42,029 nucleotides of DNA from a bacterium BMS3Abin03 (GCA_002898075.1 BDSV01000167.1:1-42029); one strand, 5' to 3'; positions 20,150 through 29,683 are shown, numbered from the stretch's first letter. Notes: generated by a model from the sequence alone, not told the origin. A program made the numbers and translations.

Positions 20150-20178
20150 CCCGGCAATTTTAATCAAAAAAGCCGGGT
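20150..20178 (-). terminator. rho-independent terminator of eno
   Basis: On the minus strand ACCCGGC and GCCGGGT form a stem around an A/T-rich loop and are followed by a run of T, about 12-40 bases after the enolase stop codon. Confidence 0.75.
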
Positions 20179-20188
20179 AAAATAAACT

Positions 20189-21496
<1,308 letters not shown>

Positions 21497-21751
21497 TCAT
21501 TAAATAAAATTCGTCCTTCGAAAGCTCAAAATTATACAAAGGGTTATGAAAATGAAAGATGCTGACGGGTATTAATTTCAGCCCGAATTATAATTTTATT
21601 ATGTCAGGTTAAAAGTGAAGTAATTATTATCGTTTAAGGCAGTTATAAATTACAATCTCAGAACTATCTCTGTTCGATTACAATTTTTACCGCGGGTTTT
21701 TTGCTTCCGCTGGTTTTAACATATAAAAAGAATAAAGAAAAAATTTAAAAA

Positions 21752-21782
21752 TTGACAATCTGAAAAAAAGGTTTTATTTTTG
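21752..21782 (+). promoter_or_regulatory. Bacteroidota-type promoter of the DUF134 gene
   Basis: TTGACA at 21752-21757 and TATTTTTG at 21775-21782 fit the TTG-N20-TAnnTTTG pattern of the primary sigma factor of Bacteroidota. The palindromic operator starts at the next base. Confidence 0.65.
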
Positions 21783-21802
21783 TTATGAGCATATGCTCAT
21801 AA
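21783..21802. promoter_or_regulatory. perfect 20-bp palindromic operator TTATGAGCATATGCTCATAA
   Basis: The sequence is its own reverse complement over 20 bases. It lies directly after the promoter -7 box and 18 bases before the DUF134 ATG, so a bound protein would block initiation. DUF134 proteins have a helix-turn-helix, so autoregulation is the simplest reading, but this is inference. Confidence 0.65.
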
Positions 21803-21820
21803 TTGGCAAAGAGAAAAAAA

Positions 21821-22162
21821 ATGGCACGACCGAGAAAACAGAGAAGAATAAGATGCAGCCCCGAGGTTTACTATTTTAAGCCGAGAGGAATTCCGATGCA
21901 CAGCTTGGCAGAAATTATTATCGATCAGGATGAACTGGAGGCATTACGCTTAGCCGATCTGCTGAGCTATTCGCAGGAAGAAGCCGCTATAAAAATGAAT
22001 ATCTCACGCGCGACTTTCGGCAGGATAGTTAGTACTGCACGAAGAAAAGTAGCAGACGGAATTTTAAATGGAAAAGCTATCCGTATAAATGAAAACCCTG
22101 ATAAAAACACAATATTAAAACAAAAAGGATATTGCGGGCGTTGCGGCAGAAGCTGGGACTAA
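21821..22162 (+). CDS. DUF134 family HTH regulator
   Basis: 113 residues from the ATG at 21821 (MARPRKQRRIR), which matches the family start; a TTG at 21803 lies inside the operator edge and is less likely. The N-terminus has the CSPEVYYFKPRGIPM segment, followed by a sigma-70 region-4-like helix-turn-helix (LSYSQEEAAIKMNISRATFGRIVSTARRKVA) and a C-terminal CxxC pair in YCGRCGRSWD. DUF134 proteins are usually found beside NifX-like proteins in anaerobes, as here. It probably binds the palindrome upstream; a metal or redox signal through the cysteines is possible. Followed by its partner 53 bases downstream. Confidence 0.85.
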   Translation: MARPRKQRRIRCSPEVYYFKPRGIPMHSLAEIIIDQDELEALRLADLLSYSQEEAAIKMNISRATFGRIVSTARRKVADGILNGKAIRINENPDKNTILKQKGYCGRCGRSWD

Positions 22163-22215
22163 TAAAGACTGCCCATAATTGAATAAAATTAAATTTATCT
22201 TTTAAGGAGGATAAA

Positions 22216-22647
22216 ATGAAAGTAGCAATAGCAACAAATAATGAAAAAACAGTTGCCGGTCATCTCGGCAGAGTTAGGGGGTTCTTAATTTATAAAATTA
22301 AAGACGGTAAAGTTGTTGACAAAGAATTAAAGAAAAATAATTTTACCAATCACGGTCACGGACCGGGAAATCATGAACATGGGTATGAACATCATGGACA
22401 CAACGGGAGAGGACACGGTCATGGTCACAACCGTCTAATTGAGGGACTTGGTGATTGCAAATATCTCATCTTTAAATCAGGCGGATGGAGAATAATCGAT
22501 GATCTGGAAGCAAATGGAATTCATCCAATTATAACAGATGTAAAGTTTGCCGATGATGCAATCGATAAATTCATAAAAGGTGAATTGGAAGAATTGGAGT
22601 TGGAAGATTGCCATGGGAATGGTCAAGGACATGGTCGTCACCACTGA
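22216..22647 (+). CDS. NifX/NafY-like protein with histidine-rich insert
   Basis: 143 residues, dinitrogenase iron-molybdenum cofactor family fold (MKVAIATNNEKTVAGHLGRVRGFLIYKI, later DCKYLIFKSGGWRIIDDLEANGI). Such small proteins bind iron-sulfur or Mo/Cu-sulfide clusters; stand-alone members outside nitrogen fixation are often of unknown use (compare orange protein). A striking insert at residues about 50-80 is nearly all His and Gly (NHGHGPGNHEHGYEHHGHNG...), and the C-terminus repeats it (GNGQGHGRHH), which suggests Ni, Zn or Cu binding. A strong AAGGAGG ribosome binding site precedes it. No nif genes are seen nearby. Confidence 0.85.
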   Translation: MKVAIATNNEKTVAGHLGRVRGFLIYKIKDGKVVDKELKKNNFTNHGHGPGNHEHGYEHHGHNGRGHGHGHNRLIEGLGDCKYLIFKSGGWRIIDDLEANGIHPIITDVKFADDAIDKFIKGELEELELEDCHGNGQGHGRHH

Positions 22648-22659
22648 TGAATATTAATA

Positions 22660-22690
22660 AAAGGAGTTCCTACTTGGGAACTCCTTTTTT
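22660..22690 (+). terminator. rho-independent terminator of the DUF134-NifX operon
   Basis: AAAGGAGTTCC (22660-22670) pairs with GGAACTCCTTT (22677-22687) and is followed by T residues, 12 bases past the NifX-like stop codon. Confidence 0.9.
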
Positions 22691-22775
22691 ATAAAAAAAT
22701 TAAATTTATCCCAAACGACCCCGTCCGTTTATTGTATATTTTTACCTTCAAATAAAAACTTTATTATTTAGTGTT

Positions 22776-23681
22776 TTGAACAAAACAAACATCAGAGCAT
22801 ACATTGCCTGGATTGCCATCTGCATTATCTGGGGAACTACTTATCTTGCAATAAGAATAGGTGTTACAGACTTGCCGCCAATGCTTTTTGCGGGACTTAG
22901 GTGGATTGCGGCTGGAACCATTTTAATCGTTATCCAAAGAGCACTCGGTAATCAATTTCCGGCAAAAAACGAGATAAAACATCTCGCCATAGTTGGTATT
23001 GCGCTGTTGGGAATTGCAAACGGTTTGGTTGTAGTTGCCGAGCAATGGCTGCCGAGCGGATTGACTGCTTTGCTTATAACAACTCTCCCTTTCTGGATGG
23101 TTGGTTTTGAATCCTTCTTACCGAAGGGACCGAAGTTTAACGCGGTAATTATTTCGGGCTTAATTATCGGTCTCTCCGGAGTGTTTTTAATTTTCGGGAA
23201 AGATTTTGAAAACTGGATAAGAGGAGATTACCTGTTCGGTGTCTTAGCGCTAATGGGCGCAGTTATTTCGTGGTCGCTCGGCAGTATTTATTCAAAATAT
23301 AAAAAGCTGAACGTTCACCTTATGATGGGCGCTTCGGTTCAAATGCTTATTGCGGGCGCACTGCAAACTTCCCTTGGCCTTATATTGGGTGAATACAATA
23401 ACTTCCATTTAACACAAAACGGATTTTATGCAATCGCTTACCTGATAATTTTCGGTTCGATTTTCGGTTATGTATCTTATATTTATGCGATTCATCATTT
23501 GCCTCTTTCGCTTGTTTCTACCTATGCTTATATAAACCCCGTAATTGCGCTTATTCTCGGCTGGTATTTCCTGGATGAAAATTTATCAACAAACATTCTT
23601 TTTGCTGCTGGATTAATTTTTATCGGCGTTACACTTGTTAAAAAAGGCAATATGCTTGCACTATCGAAAAATAAAGTGTGA
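22776..23681 (+). CDS. EamA/DMT-family transporter
   Basis: 301 residues, ten membrane helices in two EamA repeats. It begins with AYIAWIAICIIWGTTYLAIRIGV and contains PPMLFAGLRWIAAG and the second-half motif YINPVIALILGWYFLDE, both typical of RhaT/YedA-like exporters of amino acids or metabolites. The start is a TTG at 22776 with no strong ribosome binding site; no in-frame ATG precedes the first helix. The substrate is unknown. It is only distantly similar to the other EamA gene at 16554. Confidence 0.85.
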   Translation: MNKTNIRAYIAWIAICIIWGTTYLAIRIGVTDLPPMLFAGLRWIAAGTILIVIQRALGNQFPAKNEIKHLAIVGIALLGIANGLVVVAEQWLPSGLTALLITTLPFWMVGFESFLPKGPKFNAVIISGLIIGLSGVFLIFGKDFENWIRGDYLFGVLALMGAVISWSLGSIYSKYKKLNVHLMMGASVQMLIAGALQTSLGLILGEYNNFHLTQNGFYAIAYLIIFGSIFGYVSYIYAIHHLPLSLVSTYAYINPVIALILGWYFLDENLSTNILFAAGLIFIGVTLVKKGNMLALSKNKV

Positions 23682-23834
23682 TTCATTTAACACTTTCCCA
23701 TTTCACTACCTATTTTACTTTTTAAATTCTTAATATTTATATTCAATAATTTTAAGAAAGAACTTAAATGAAAATGGGAACCTTATTAATCTTAACCAGA
23801 ATAATTTAAAAAAATCTGAATATCATCTTTATCC

Positions 23835-26348
23835 TTACTTTTCCTTTACTGGCTCTATCGAAACAAACGATGCTTTAAATCCGGCTCTGTCCACTGTGCG
23901 CAACAAATCGTCGAGCGAAACCTCACCTTCACGGATAATTACCCAGGCGGCTTTATCCTCAAGACTAACATTTACGGATACAACACCCAATAAATTATTC
24001 AGTCGTTCGGTAATAGTCTGAACGCAAAACTGGCAAGCCATTCCTTCTATCGAGAGTTCAACCTGTTTTGTATTCTTTAAATCAATCTCATTACTCCTGA
24101 ATCCCGATACAGGTATTCCGAGACTGACCCTAACATAAAGATTTCTCCCCGGTTCGGGTATCAATGCTTTGTTCAAATGGTCGCGGTAATATCTATCGAA
24201 CAAATTTTTAATGCCGGCTGATAGTTCGATTTCTTTTGTTAATTTCAATCCTCCTCTTATATCGAACACCGCATATCCGGGAGTATAAATCTCACCGTAG
24301 CGTTCAGCATAACGATTCTGATCGGCTGCCATTCTTGCTGTAAACTCCATCCAGTAACCATCATTAATATTATTGTAAGCAAGCTTTATGTTTGATTGAA
24401 ACGGGGCGATACCAGGCAGCGGTTCATTTAATTCTGTATTCTCTCCCCAATCGTACGATATACTTGCATTCAATGATAAAGCTTGTATAATGTAATAACC
24501 AACAAACAAACTGCCGCCTGCAATAACACCATTGGTTATGTTAACAAATTGTTTCACCCCTCTCAACCCGGGTATGGGACTTTCTAAATCGGGGTCTACT
24601 TCTGCCGAAACCAGATTTGAAAGACTATTATGGTAAAGCTCGAAACTCCAGTTAAACCTGTTTTGCATTCCTTTTAAACCTACTCGTTTGCTTATGTTAG
24701 TTTCAGATGCGAGACCCGGATTACCAAACCGGTAAAATCCATCTACCATAGGTGCCGATATGTAACGTTCTACAGGTGTGAGAGCTTTAAATCCTTTACT
24801 TACCGAAGCAAAAAGAAATATGCTTGATGATAAATTATACTGCAACCCGGCGGAACCGGTGAATACAAATTCATCCGATTGTAATTCGAATTGCGAAAGA
24901 TTTAACAGGGTACTGTTTTCTGCATTCGAATAAATATAATTGGCTCTTAGCCCGCCTGTAATCTTAAACTGTCTGAAAAATTTAAATTCATCCTGAACAA
25001 ATACATCTGCTTCACTTATTGAAGAGTTGGGAACAATATCCAAAGATGTTACTTCTTTTCCCGCTTCAATAATTCTGCTTGTAGCGTTCATCTGCCAGTA
25101 GCTGAAAAACAAACCGGATGTTAAATTATTTCTGCTTCCCAAAGACCAGTAGCTATCAACATTAGCATTAATCGAATTCGTTCTCGAATCTCCCATATAT
25201 TGCCTGTTTTCAGGAAGATAATTTATCATATTATGAAACATCGGCGAATAAGATATATGTGCTTTAATCGTTTGCAACGCATCGGTAATATTATAAACAG
25301 AATAATTCAAAGCATACGTATTCCTTTTTTCAGTTGGGATGATAGTATTTGCCGCAGGCCAGCCGATATCTTTGGCTCTGTAGATTTGAGTGGTTAATAA
25401 TAATTCCTGTTCGGATGTAGGTCGATACCGTGTTTTAAGTTGAACCGTACCGGACTTAAATCCGCTGTTTTCAATTACGCCGCGGCTTGTGTTGTAATCA
25501 TCGTGCAGCCCGCCGCTAAAACCACCGAGAAAATCGAACTTCTTATTTCCACCGCTGAATGAAAGTGTTCCTGTTCGTGAATTCGATACGCTTTCGTATT
25601 TACCTGCAAAGTTTACCTTCGTTTTAAACACCCGACTTGTGGAGTATTCGGAACTTAATGATGAGATATTAATCACTCCGCCCATATTGCCCGAACCGTA
25701 CAGCGCCGAGCCGGGACCTTTCTGCACTTCAATGCTTTCAATCATATCGGGTTCGATAGTAGCGGTGCAAGCATCCATTCCCATCGGGCAAGCTTGATTG
25801 GTTTTTACTCCGTCGATAAATACAAGCACACGAGAATCGGTCATCCCCTCGATGTATGGTTTTGTTCCCCAGCTTCCGGATCGGGATGTTGATATGCCGG
25901 GAATTTCTTTTAGAATATCTGCTGTTGTGGTCGGGGCAAGTTTTTCTATATCCTTTGAGTTTATCTTTACCGATTTCAATTCGTCAATAGTCTTACCTGC
26001 TTCAATAGTAACTTCTTCCAATTCGATTATTTTTGTAACCAGTCCAAAGTTCAATTGAACAAACTTCTCATCCTTAATCGTAACACCTCTTATTTGTTTT
26101 TTATATCCGATCATTCTTACTTCCACTTTGTATTCACCCGGTGCGATATTCTTCAACTCATAAAAACCGTTTTCGTCGGTTGTTGTACCTATACTCGCAC
26201 CTTGTATCAAAACATTTGCAAAAACCAACGGCTCTCCGTTATCGGCATCTTTTACATAACCGAGAATCGTTGTTTTCTGCTGTGCAGTAGTAATAAGTGA
26301 ATATAATATCAGGAATGACAGAACAAATATTCGCCGGTTTATGTTCAT
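23835..26348 (-). CDS. TonB-dependent copper receptor with fused C-terminal HMA domain
   Basis: 837 residues. Signal peptide (to about residue 22), carboxypeptidase-regulatory-like domain (25-100), plug (about 115-230) and a 22-strand barrel ending near 750 (GRNLYVRVSLGIP). After a short linker comes an HMA domain (763-837) with the metal-binding CxxC at Cys772/Cys775 (GMACQFC). The plug holds CPMGMDAC (Cys187, Met191) and a barrel loop holds HNM (His372, Met374), matching the CxxxM plus HxM copper site known from OprC/NosA. Because the barrel C-terminus faces the periplasm, the HMA domain should hang there as a built-in metal acceptor. It is the last gene of an operon with a thioredoxin-like gene 63 bases upstream. 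Mercury uptake is an alternative role given the nearby mer genes. Confidence 0.88.
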   Translation of the reverse strand: MNINRRIFVLSFLILYSLITTAQQKTTILGYVKDADNGEPLVFANVLIQGASIGTTTDENGFYELKNIAPGEYKVEVRMIGYKKQIRGVTIKDEKFVQLNFGLVTKIIELEEVTIEAGKTIDELKSVKINSKDIEKLAPTTTADILKEIPGISTSRSGSWGTKPYIEGMTDSRVLVFIDGVKTNQACPMGMDACTATIEPDMIESIEVQKGPGSALYGSGNMGGVINISSLSSEYSTSRVFKTKVNFAGKYESVSNSRTGTLSFSGGNKKFDFLGGFSGGLHDDYNTSRGVIENSGFKSGTVQLKTRYRPTSEQELLLTTQIYRAKDIGWPAANTIIPTEKRNTYALNYSVYNITDALQTIKAHISYSPMFHNMINYLPENRQYMGDSRTNSINANVDSYWSLGSRNNLTSGLFFSYWQMNATSRIIEAGKEVTSLDIVPNSSISEADVFVQDEFKFFRQFKITGGLRANYIYSNAENSTLLNLSQFELQSDEFVFTGSAGLQYNLSSSIFLFASVSKGFKALTPVERYISAPMVDGFYRFGNPGLASETNISKRVGLKGMQNRFNWSFELYHNSLSNLVSAEVDPDLESPIPGLRGVKQFVNITNGVIAGGSLFVGYYIIQALSLNASISYDWGENTELNEPLPGIAPFQSNIKLAYNNINDGYWMEFTARMAADQNRYAERYGEIYTPGYAVFDIRGGLKLTKEIELSAGIKNLFDRYYRDHLNKALIPEPGRNLYVRVSLGIPVSGFRSNEIDLKNTKQVELSIEGMACQFCVQTITERLNNLLGVVSVNVSLEDKAAWVIIREGEVSLDDLLRTVDRAGFKASFVSIEPVKEK

Positions 26349-26411
26349 TGTTTATCTTTTTCCAGATTTATTACTTTGCGATATATCCGCTTCCGATAAT
26401 TCAAAAACGTT

Positions 26412-26666
26412 TTACGATAGTGCGGCAACTAACTGTTCTTTTCTAAATCCATTTTGTTTACAGCATGACAACAGGTTTCCATCTACAACAACAGAAGGTA
26501 AAGATTTGATTCCGTATCTTTCAGCTTTTTTAGAATATTCATTGTAAGCATCTGAATTGCCAAGATTATATACTACTACTTCATGCTGATCGGTAACAGC
26601 TTCACGCACTTGTGTTTCCACGCTGCTGCAGAATTTACATCCTGCAGTAAATACTTCCACTTTCAT
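26412..26666 (-). CDS. small thioredoxin-like CxxC protein
   Basis: 84 residues, a minimal thioredoxin/glutaredoxin fold: MKVEVFTAGCKFC with Cys10 and Cys13, cis-proline at Pro57 (SLPSVVVDG), and an extra vicinal cysteine pair, Cys68-Cys69 (LLSCCKQNGF). No signal peptide, so it is cytoplasmic. The ribosome binding site AAGGAGT is eight bases upstream. The gene lies between the CsoR-like regulator and the TonB-HMA receptor and probably helps in thiol-metal exchange or reduction. The vicinal pair resembles metal-handling CC motifs. Its role is inferred from context only. Confidence 0.75.
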   Translation of the reverse strand: MKVEVFTAGCKFCSSVETQVREAVTDQHEVVVYNLGNSDAYNEYSKKAERYGIKSLPSVVVDGNLLSCCKQNGFRKEQLVAALS

Positions 26667-26702
26667 TTTTATTACTCCTTCAATTTATAAACGACTAACT
26701 AC

Positions 26703-26732
26703 ATTCTATTTTCAATATGGGGTGTCTGTCAA
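26703..26732 (-). promoter_or_regulatory. promoter with C-run operator ahead of the thioredoxin/TonB-HMA operon
   Basis: On the minus strand TTGACA (26727-26732) is followed after 18 bases by TAGAAT (26703-26708). The spacer begins GACACCCCATAT. The same TTGACA-R-ACACCCC block recurs at 27256-27269 ahead of the CsoR-like gene. CsoR/RcnR-family proteins often bind sites with runs of G or C, so this is a candidate operator. Confidence 0.6.
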
Positions 26733-26748
26733 GTCATTTTTAAAATTA

Positions 26749-27114
26749 TTATTTGCCTTTGTTTAATTTTTTCAGTTTTTCTTCGATTGTATCCATTTCA
26801 GAAATTATCGAAGCCACTTTTTTTATCTGCATTTTCGGAAATTCCTTTTTAACGAACTCAATTTTTTCTGCATCCTCGCAGTTGCCGGGGCATGCATTTA
26901 CCACCTTAACAATCTTCTGCGCTAATTCCTTCCTTAAAATATCCTCCAGCAGCACATAAATTGTTTTGTGCAGCGTTCCTTCAATTGCTTTGAACTGAAT
27001 ATAAATATCATTCGAATCTTCATCCCGGTCGATCATTTTTTCAACACCTTCAACCTGTCCCTTCAGGTAGTGAAGATGGTTTTTAAGTGTTTTTACTTCT
27101 CTTAATTGCTCCAT
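26749..27114 (-). CDS. CsoR/RcnR-family metal-responsive repressor, atypical ligands
   Basis: 121 residues, all-helical DUF156 domain: HLHYLKGQVEGVEKMIDRD, YIQFKAIEGTLHKTIYVLLEDILRKELAQKIV. Family members are tetrameric DNA-binding repressors that release DNA on binding Cu(I), Ni or formaldehyde. The usual ligands are absent: Asn35 stands where the first Cys is expected, and the HxxxC at the end of helix 2 reads DILRKEL. Instead there is a CPGNC pair (Cys75, Cys79) after the core domain, then a lysine-rich tail with FPKMQIKK. It could sense metal or thiol oxidation through that new pair. It lies directly ahead of the thioredoxin-like gene, 82 bases away. Confidence 0.75.
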   Translation of the reverse strand: MEQLREVKTLKNHLHYLKGQVEGVEKMIDRDEDSNDIYIQFKAIEGTLHKTIYVLLEDILRKELAQKIVKVVNACPGNCEDAEKIEFVKKEFPKMQIKKVASIISEMDTIEEKLKKLNKGK

Positions 27115-27421
27115 AATAACTCCCGATGTTTTAAAGATTGTAACTCGACATTTATGTCGAGAATTTATTTTAAATAGTTCTCACTTGTATCACAATCGAG
27201 ATGAATCTCGAACTACAATTTAATTTAATTTCGTCATCAATTTACGTGGCTGCGGGGGGTGTTTGTCAAGTGAAAAATGAAAAATTGTAACAAATCGCAC
27301 ATTATTATAAATATAATTGTAGCACGAAGCGAAGCTTCGTGGCACATAATTTTATTTATTATGCTTTAATGTTTTTGTGTAAGAGCTTCACAGTGCATAA
27401 TCTTAATTGTTATACCTTTTA
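27115..27421. other. intergenic region with palindromes and upstream regulatory motif
   Basis: Holds an imperfect inverted-repeat unit at 27137-27219 (ATTGTAACTCGA ... TCGAACTACAAT) with two inner hairpins, CTCGACAT/ATGTCGAG (27144-27161) and CGAGAT/ATCTCG (27197-27210). The TTGACA-AACACCCC motif (read on minus) lies at 27256-27269, and a hairpin CACGAAGC-gaa-GCTTCGTG at 27323-27341. No gene. Confidence 0.6.
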
Positions 27422-28062
27422 TTATTTGTCGAAGCTCCGCTTCGACCAACATTTTACATACATTTTTTTATAATCACCGTAATACCAGGTGCGGAGAGTT
27501 AGGTTCGGATCATCGTTTCCGTAGTAACCCCAACTGATAATTCTATAATGCAGACTGTCAACCATTTCATAGAAGTATTCAATCCTTTTCGGTTTTTCAA
27601 CGCTCCTATACCAAGCTATTGTGTTGTTACCAAAATATTCTCCCTGATGAATTACTATTTCGTTCAGTTTTGTTACGATGCACTTTAGCTTACCGTTTTC
27701 AACTTTGTTAACTGCAGTACTTTTTACAACTTTTTTACTTCCATCCTTTGAAATATAAGTATCGGTTATCTTTCCTTTCTGAAGAAATGGACTAAGAGAA
27801 ACGTAAACGTGTTTTGCTTTAACGGAAGTGATTGAAGATACTCATAGCTAATATCTTTCGGTTGCGCTTCGCCTTTTCTTTGTCCTAGAGTATCTTCATA
27901 AATGTAAAACTTGCCTTCCCATGTTCCGTTCCAGGGTTTGAATACCTTTGCTAATTTACTGTTTTCATTTTCCTGTTTACCGGATAAATTTTCCTGCTTA
28001 GATTTTTGAGAATTACATCCGATTATTAAGAGAGCCGTTGTTATAATTAATATCGTTTTCAT
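27422..28062 (-). pseudogene. lipoprotein gene broken by a frameshift
   Basis: The first part (27766-28062) encodes a lipoprotein signal (LLIIGCNS, lipobox Cys16) and KPWNGTWEGKFYIYED, then leaves its natural frame near 27825. In a different frame the coding continues without a stop to 27422: VKAKHVYVSLSPFLQKGKI, GSKKVVKSTAV, HQGEYFGNNTIAWYRSVEKP, ending in CWSKRSFDK. The two parts join sensibly if one base is missing near the CCGTTAAAG stretch. Together they give a protein of about 210 residues with beta-rich sequence, unknown function. The last residues are read from a GTCGAAGC/GCTTCGAC hairpin. A sequencing error cannot be excluded. Confidence 0.65.
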
Positions 28063-28276
28063 TTTTTATCTTCTTTTTAACTTACCATAAAGTTACTAAG
28101 ACACAAAGCATCACAAAGATTATTTCAACATGAATTTAACAAATGAAAATATTTTATCTGGTAAGCTGAAAGGCAGAAACTGTATTAGTACTGTAGTTGG
28201 AAAATAAAATTTAATTATTACCTGCTATTGTAAAATATGAAAATGATATATATAGTTATAAAAATTCCGAAATAAT

Positions 28277-29629
28277 TTACACCATATAAATCACATCGGA
28301 AGAGTTAGTAGGATAAGCGTAGATGGTTTTACGAATTTCCGATGCCGGGATATTAAACCTTATTGCCATGGCAAATAAATTTATTACTTCCCCGGCGTGT
28401 GAACCGAGTAAATGCGCTCCTAAAATTCTGCCGGTACCTTCTTCAACCAAAGTTTTAAACCCGCTGTGTTTTTCAACAATACGTTTCGAGGAATACCACC
28501 AGCCGGTTTCTTTCTTCTTAACTTTAAATTTCAATCCTTGATTTCCGGCTTGCTCTTCAGTTAAACCAACAGATGCAATTGGGGGAATAGTAAACGCAAC
28601 GCTTGGTGTACCGCTATAGTTTGCAGTTTTGGAATTTCCTTTTATAATATTGGAAGCAGCAATTTGACTTTCACTTCCGGCAACCGGAGTTAGAGGCAAA
28701 CCCCCTGTATCCGCAACATCGCCCGCTGCATAAATATGAGGATTTGAAATGCTCTGCAAATATTCATTTACTTTAATACCTTTACGATCCCATTCAATTC
28801 CTGCGGCTTCAGGATTCATATTCTCTATAGCCGGTACACGCCCGGCACCGTGGACAACCATATCTGCTTTAACTGTTTCTTTGCTATCACCGGATGAAGT
28901 AGAAACCAACAACTTATTTCCTTTTTTTGAGATGGCATCTACTGCACTATTGAGTTTCAGTTTAATCCCCGTTTCAATTGTGGCTGTTGTTAATTGATTT
29001 ACAAGGTCGGGGTCAAATCTTTCCAAAACACGAGAACCGCGATGAATAATAGTAACATCAGCACCGACTCGAACAGCGATATGCGCAAATTCCATAGAGA
29101 TATAGCCGCCACCAACAAAAACAATATTTCGTGGCAATTCATCGAGCTCAAGAAACTTATCGCTGAATGTTAAATATTCTTCTCCCGGAATGTTCAATCG
29201 TGCAGGTTTAGCACCTGTTGCTATGTGTATATACTTTGCCGTTAATTCCCGGTCGTCCACTTTAATGCTCTGAACGCCCGTAAATTCAGCAGAACCATGG
29301 AAAGTATCAATCCCTGCTTTGTTAAAATGCTCTTCCCTGTTTTCGGGAACAGGGTCTGTAAATGTTCGCTTAAACTCCATCAACTCTTTCCAATTAATTT
29401 TCAAGTCCTTAAAATCAATTCCTTTTCCGTTCATACGGCGCGCCCAATCAAAAACTTCTGCTGCACCAACGAGAACTTTTTTAGGGTCACATCCCCTGTT
29501 AGCGCAAGTGCCGCCGTACGGCAACTTATCAATTACTGCAACAGACATACCGGCAGATTTGCATTTGTACGCAACCCCCGAAGCAGCAGTGCCTGTACCG
29601 ATTATAGTGATATCATAATTATTAGACAT
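28277..29629 (-). CDS. MerA/glutathione-reductase-like flavoprotein
   Basis: 450 residues of the class I pyridine nucleotide-disulfide oxidoreductase family. It has the FAD-binding GTGTAASGVA, the redox-active disulfide motif GGTCANRGCDPKKVL (Cys42, Cys47), an NAD(P)-binding GGGYISMEFAH, and IYAAGDVADTGGLPLTP. Differences from MerA: no N-terminal HMA domain and no C-terminal CC pair. The catalytic His-Glu pair of the usual HPT..E motif is replaced, the end reading YAYPTNSSDVIYMV. It therefore is not a standard mercuric or glutathione reductase; a thiol or metal reductase of another type is likely. It is the last intact gene in the mer-side block. Confidence 0.8.
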   Translation of the reverse strand: MSNNYDITIIGTGTAASGVAYKCKSAGMSVAVIDKLPYGGTCANRGCDPKKVLVGAAEVFDWARRMNGKGIDFKDLKINWKELMEFKRTFTDPVPENREEHFNKAGIDTFHGSAEFTGVQSIKVDDRELTAKYIHIATGAKPARLNIPGEEYLTFSDKFLELDELPRNIVFVGGGYISMEFAHIAVRVGADVTIIHRGSRVLERFDPDLVNQLTTATIETGIKLKLNSAVDAISKKGNKLLVSTSSGDSKETVKADMVVHGAGRVPAIENMNPEAAGIEWDRKGIKVNEYLQSISNPHIYAAGDVADTGGLPLTPVAGSESQIAASNIIKGNSKTANYSGTPSVAFTIPPIASVGLTEEQAGNQGLKFKVKKKETGWWYSSKRIVEKHSGFKTLVEEGTGRILGAHLLGSHAGEVINLFAMAIRFNIPASEIRKTIYAYPTNSSDVIYMV

Positions 29630-29683
29630 ATTTTATTTCTCCGTTACTTTTGAATTTATTAAATCTACTTTTTTTATCTGATG

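Noticed and set aside
22216..22647. Nitrogen fixation function for the NifX-like protein
   Set aside because: No nif structural or cofactor genes in the window; stand-alone family members with DUF134 are common in non-fixing anaerobes.
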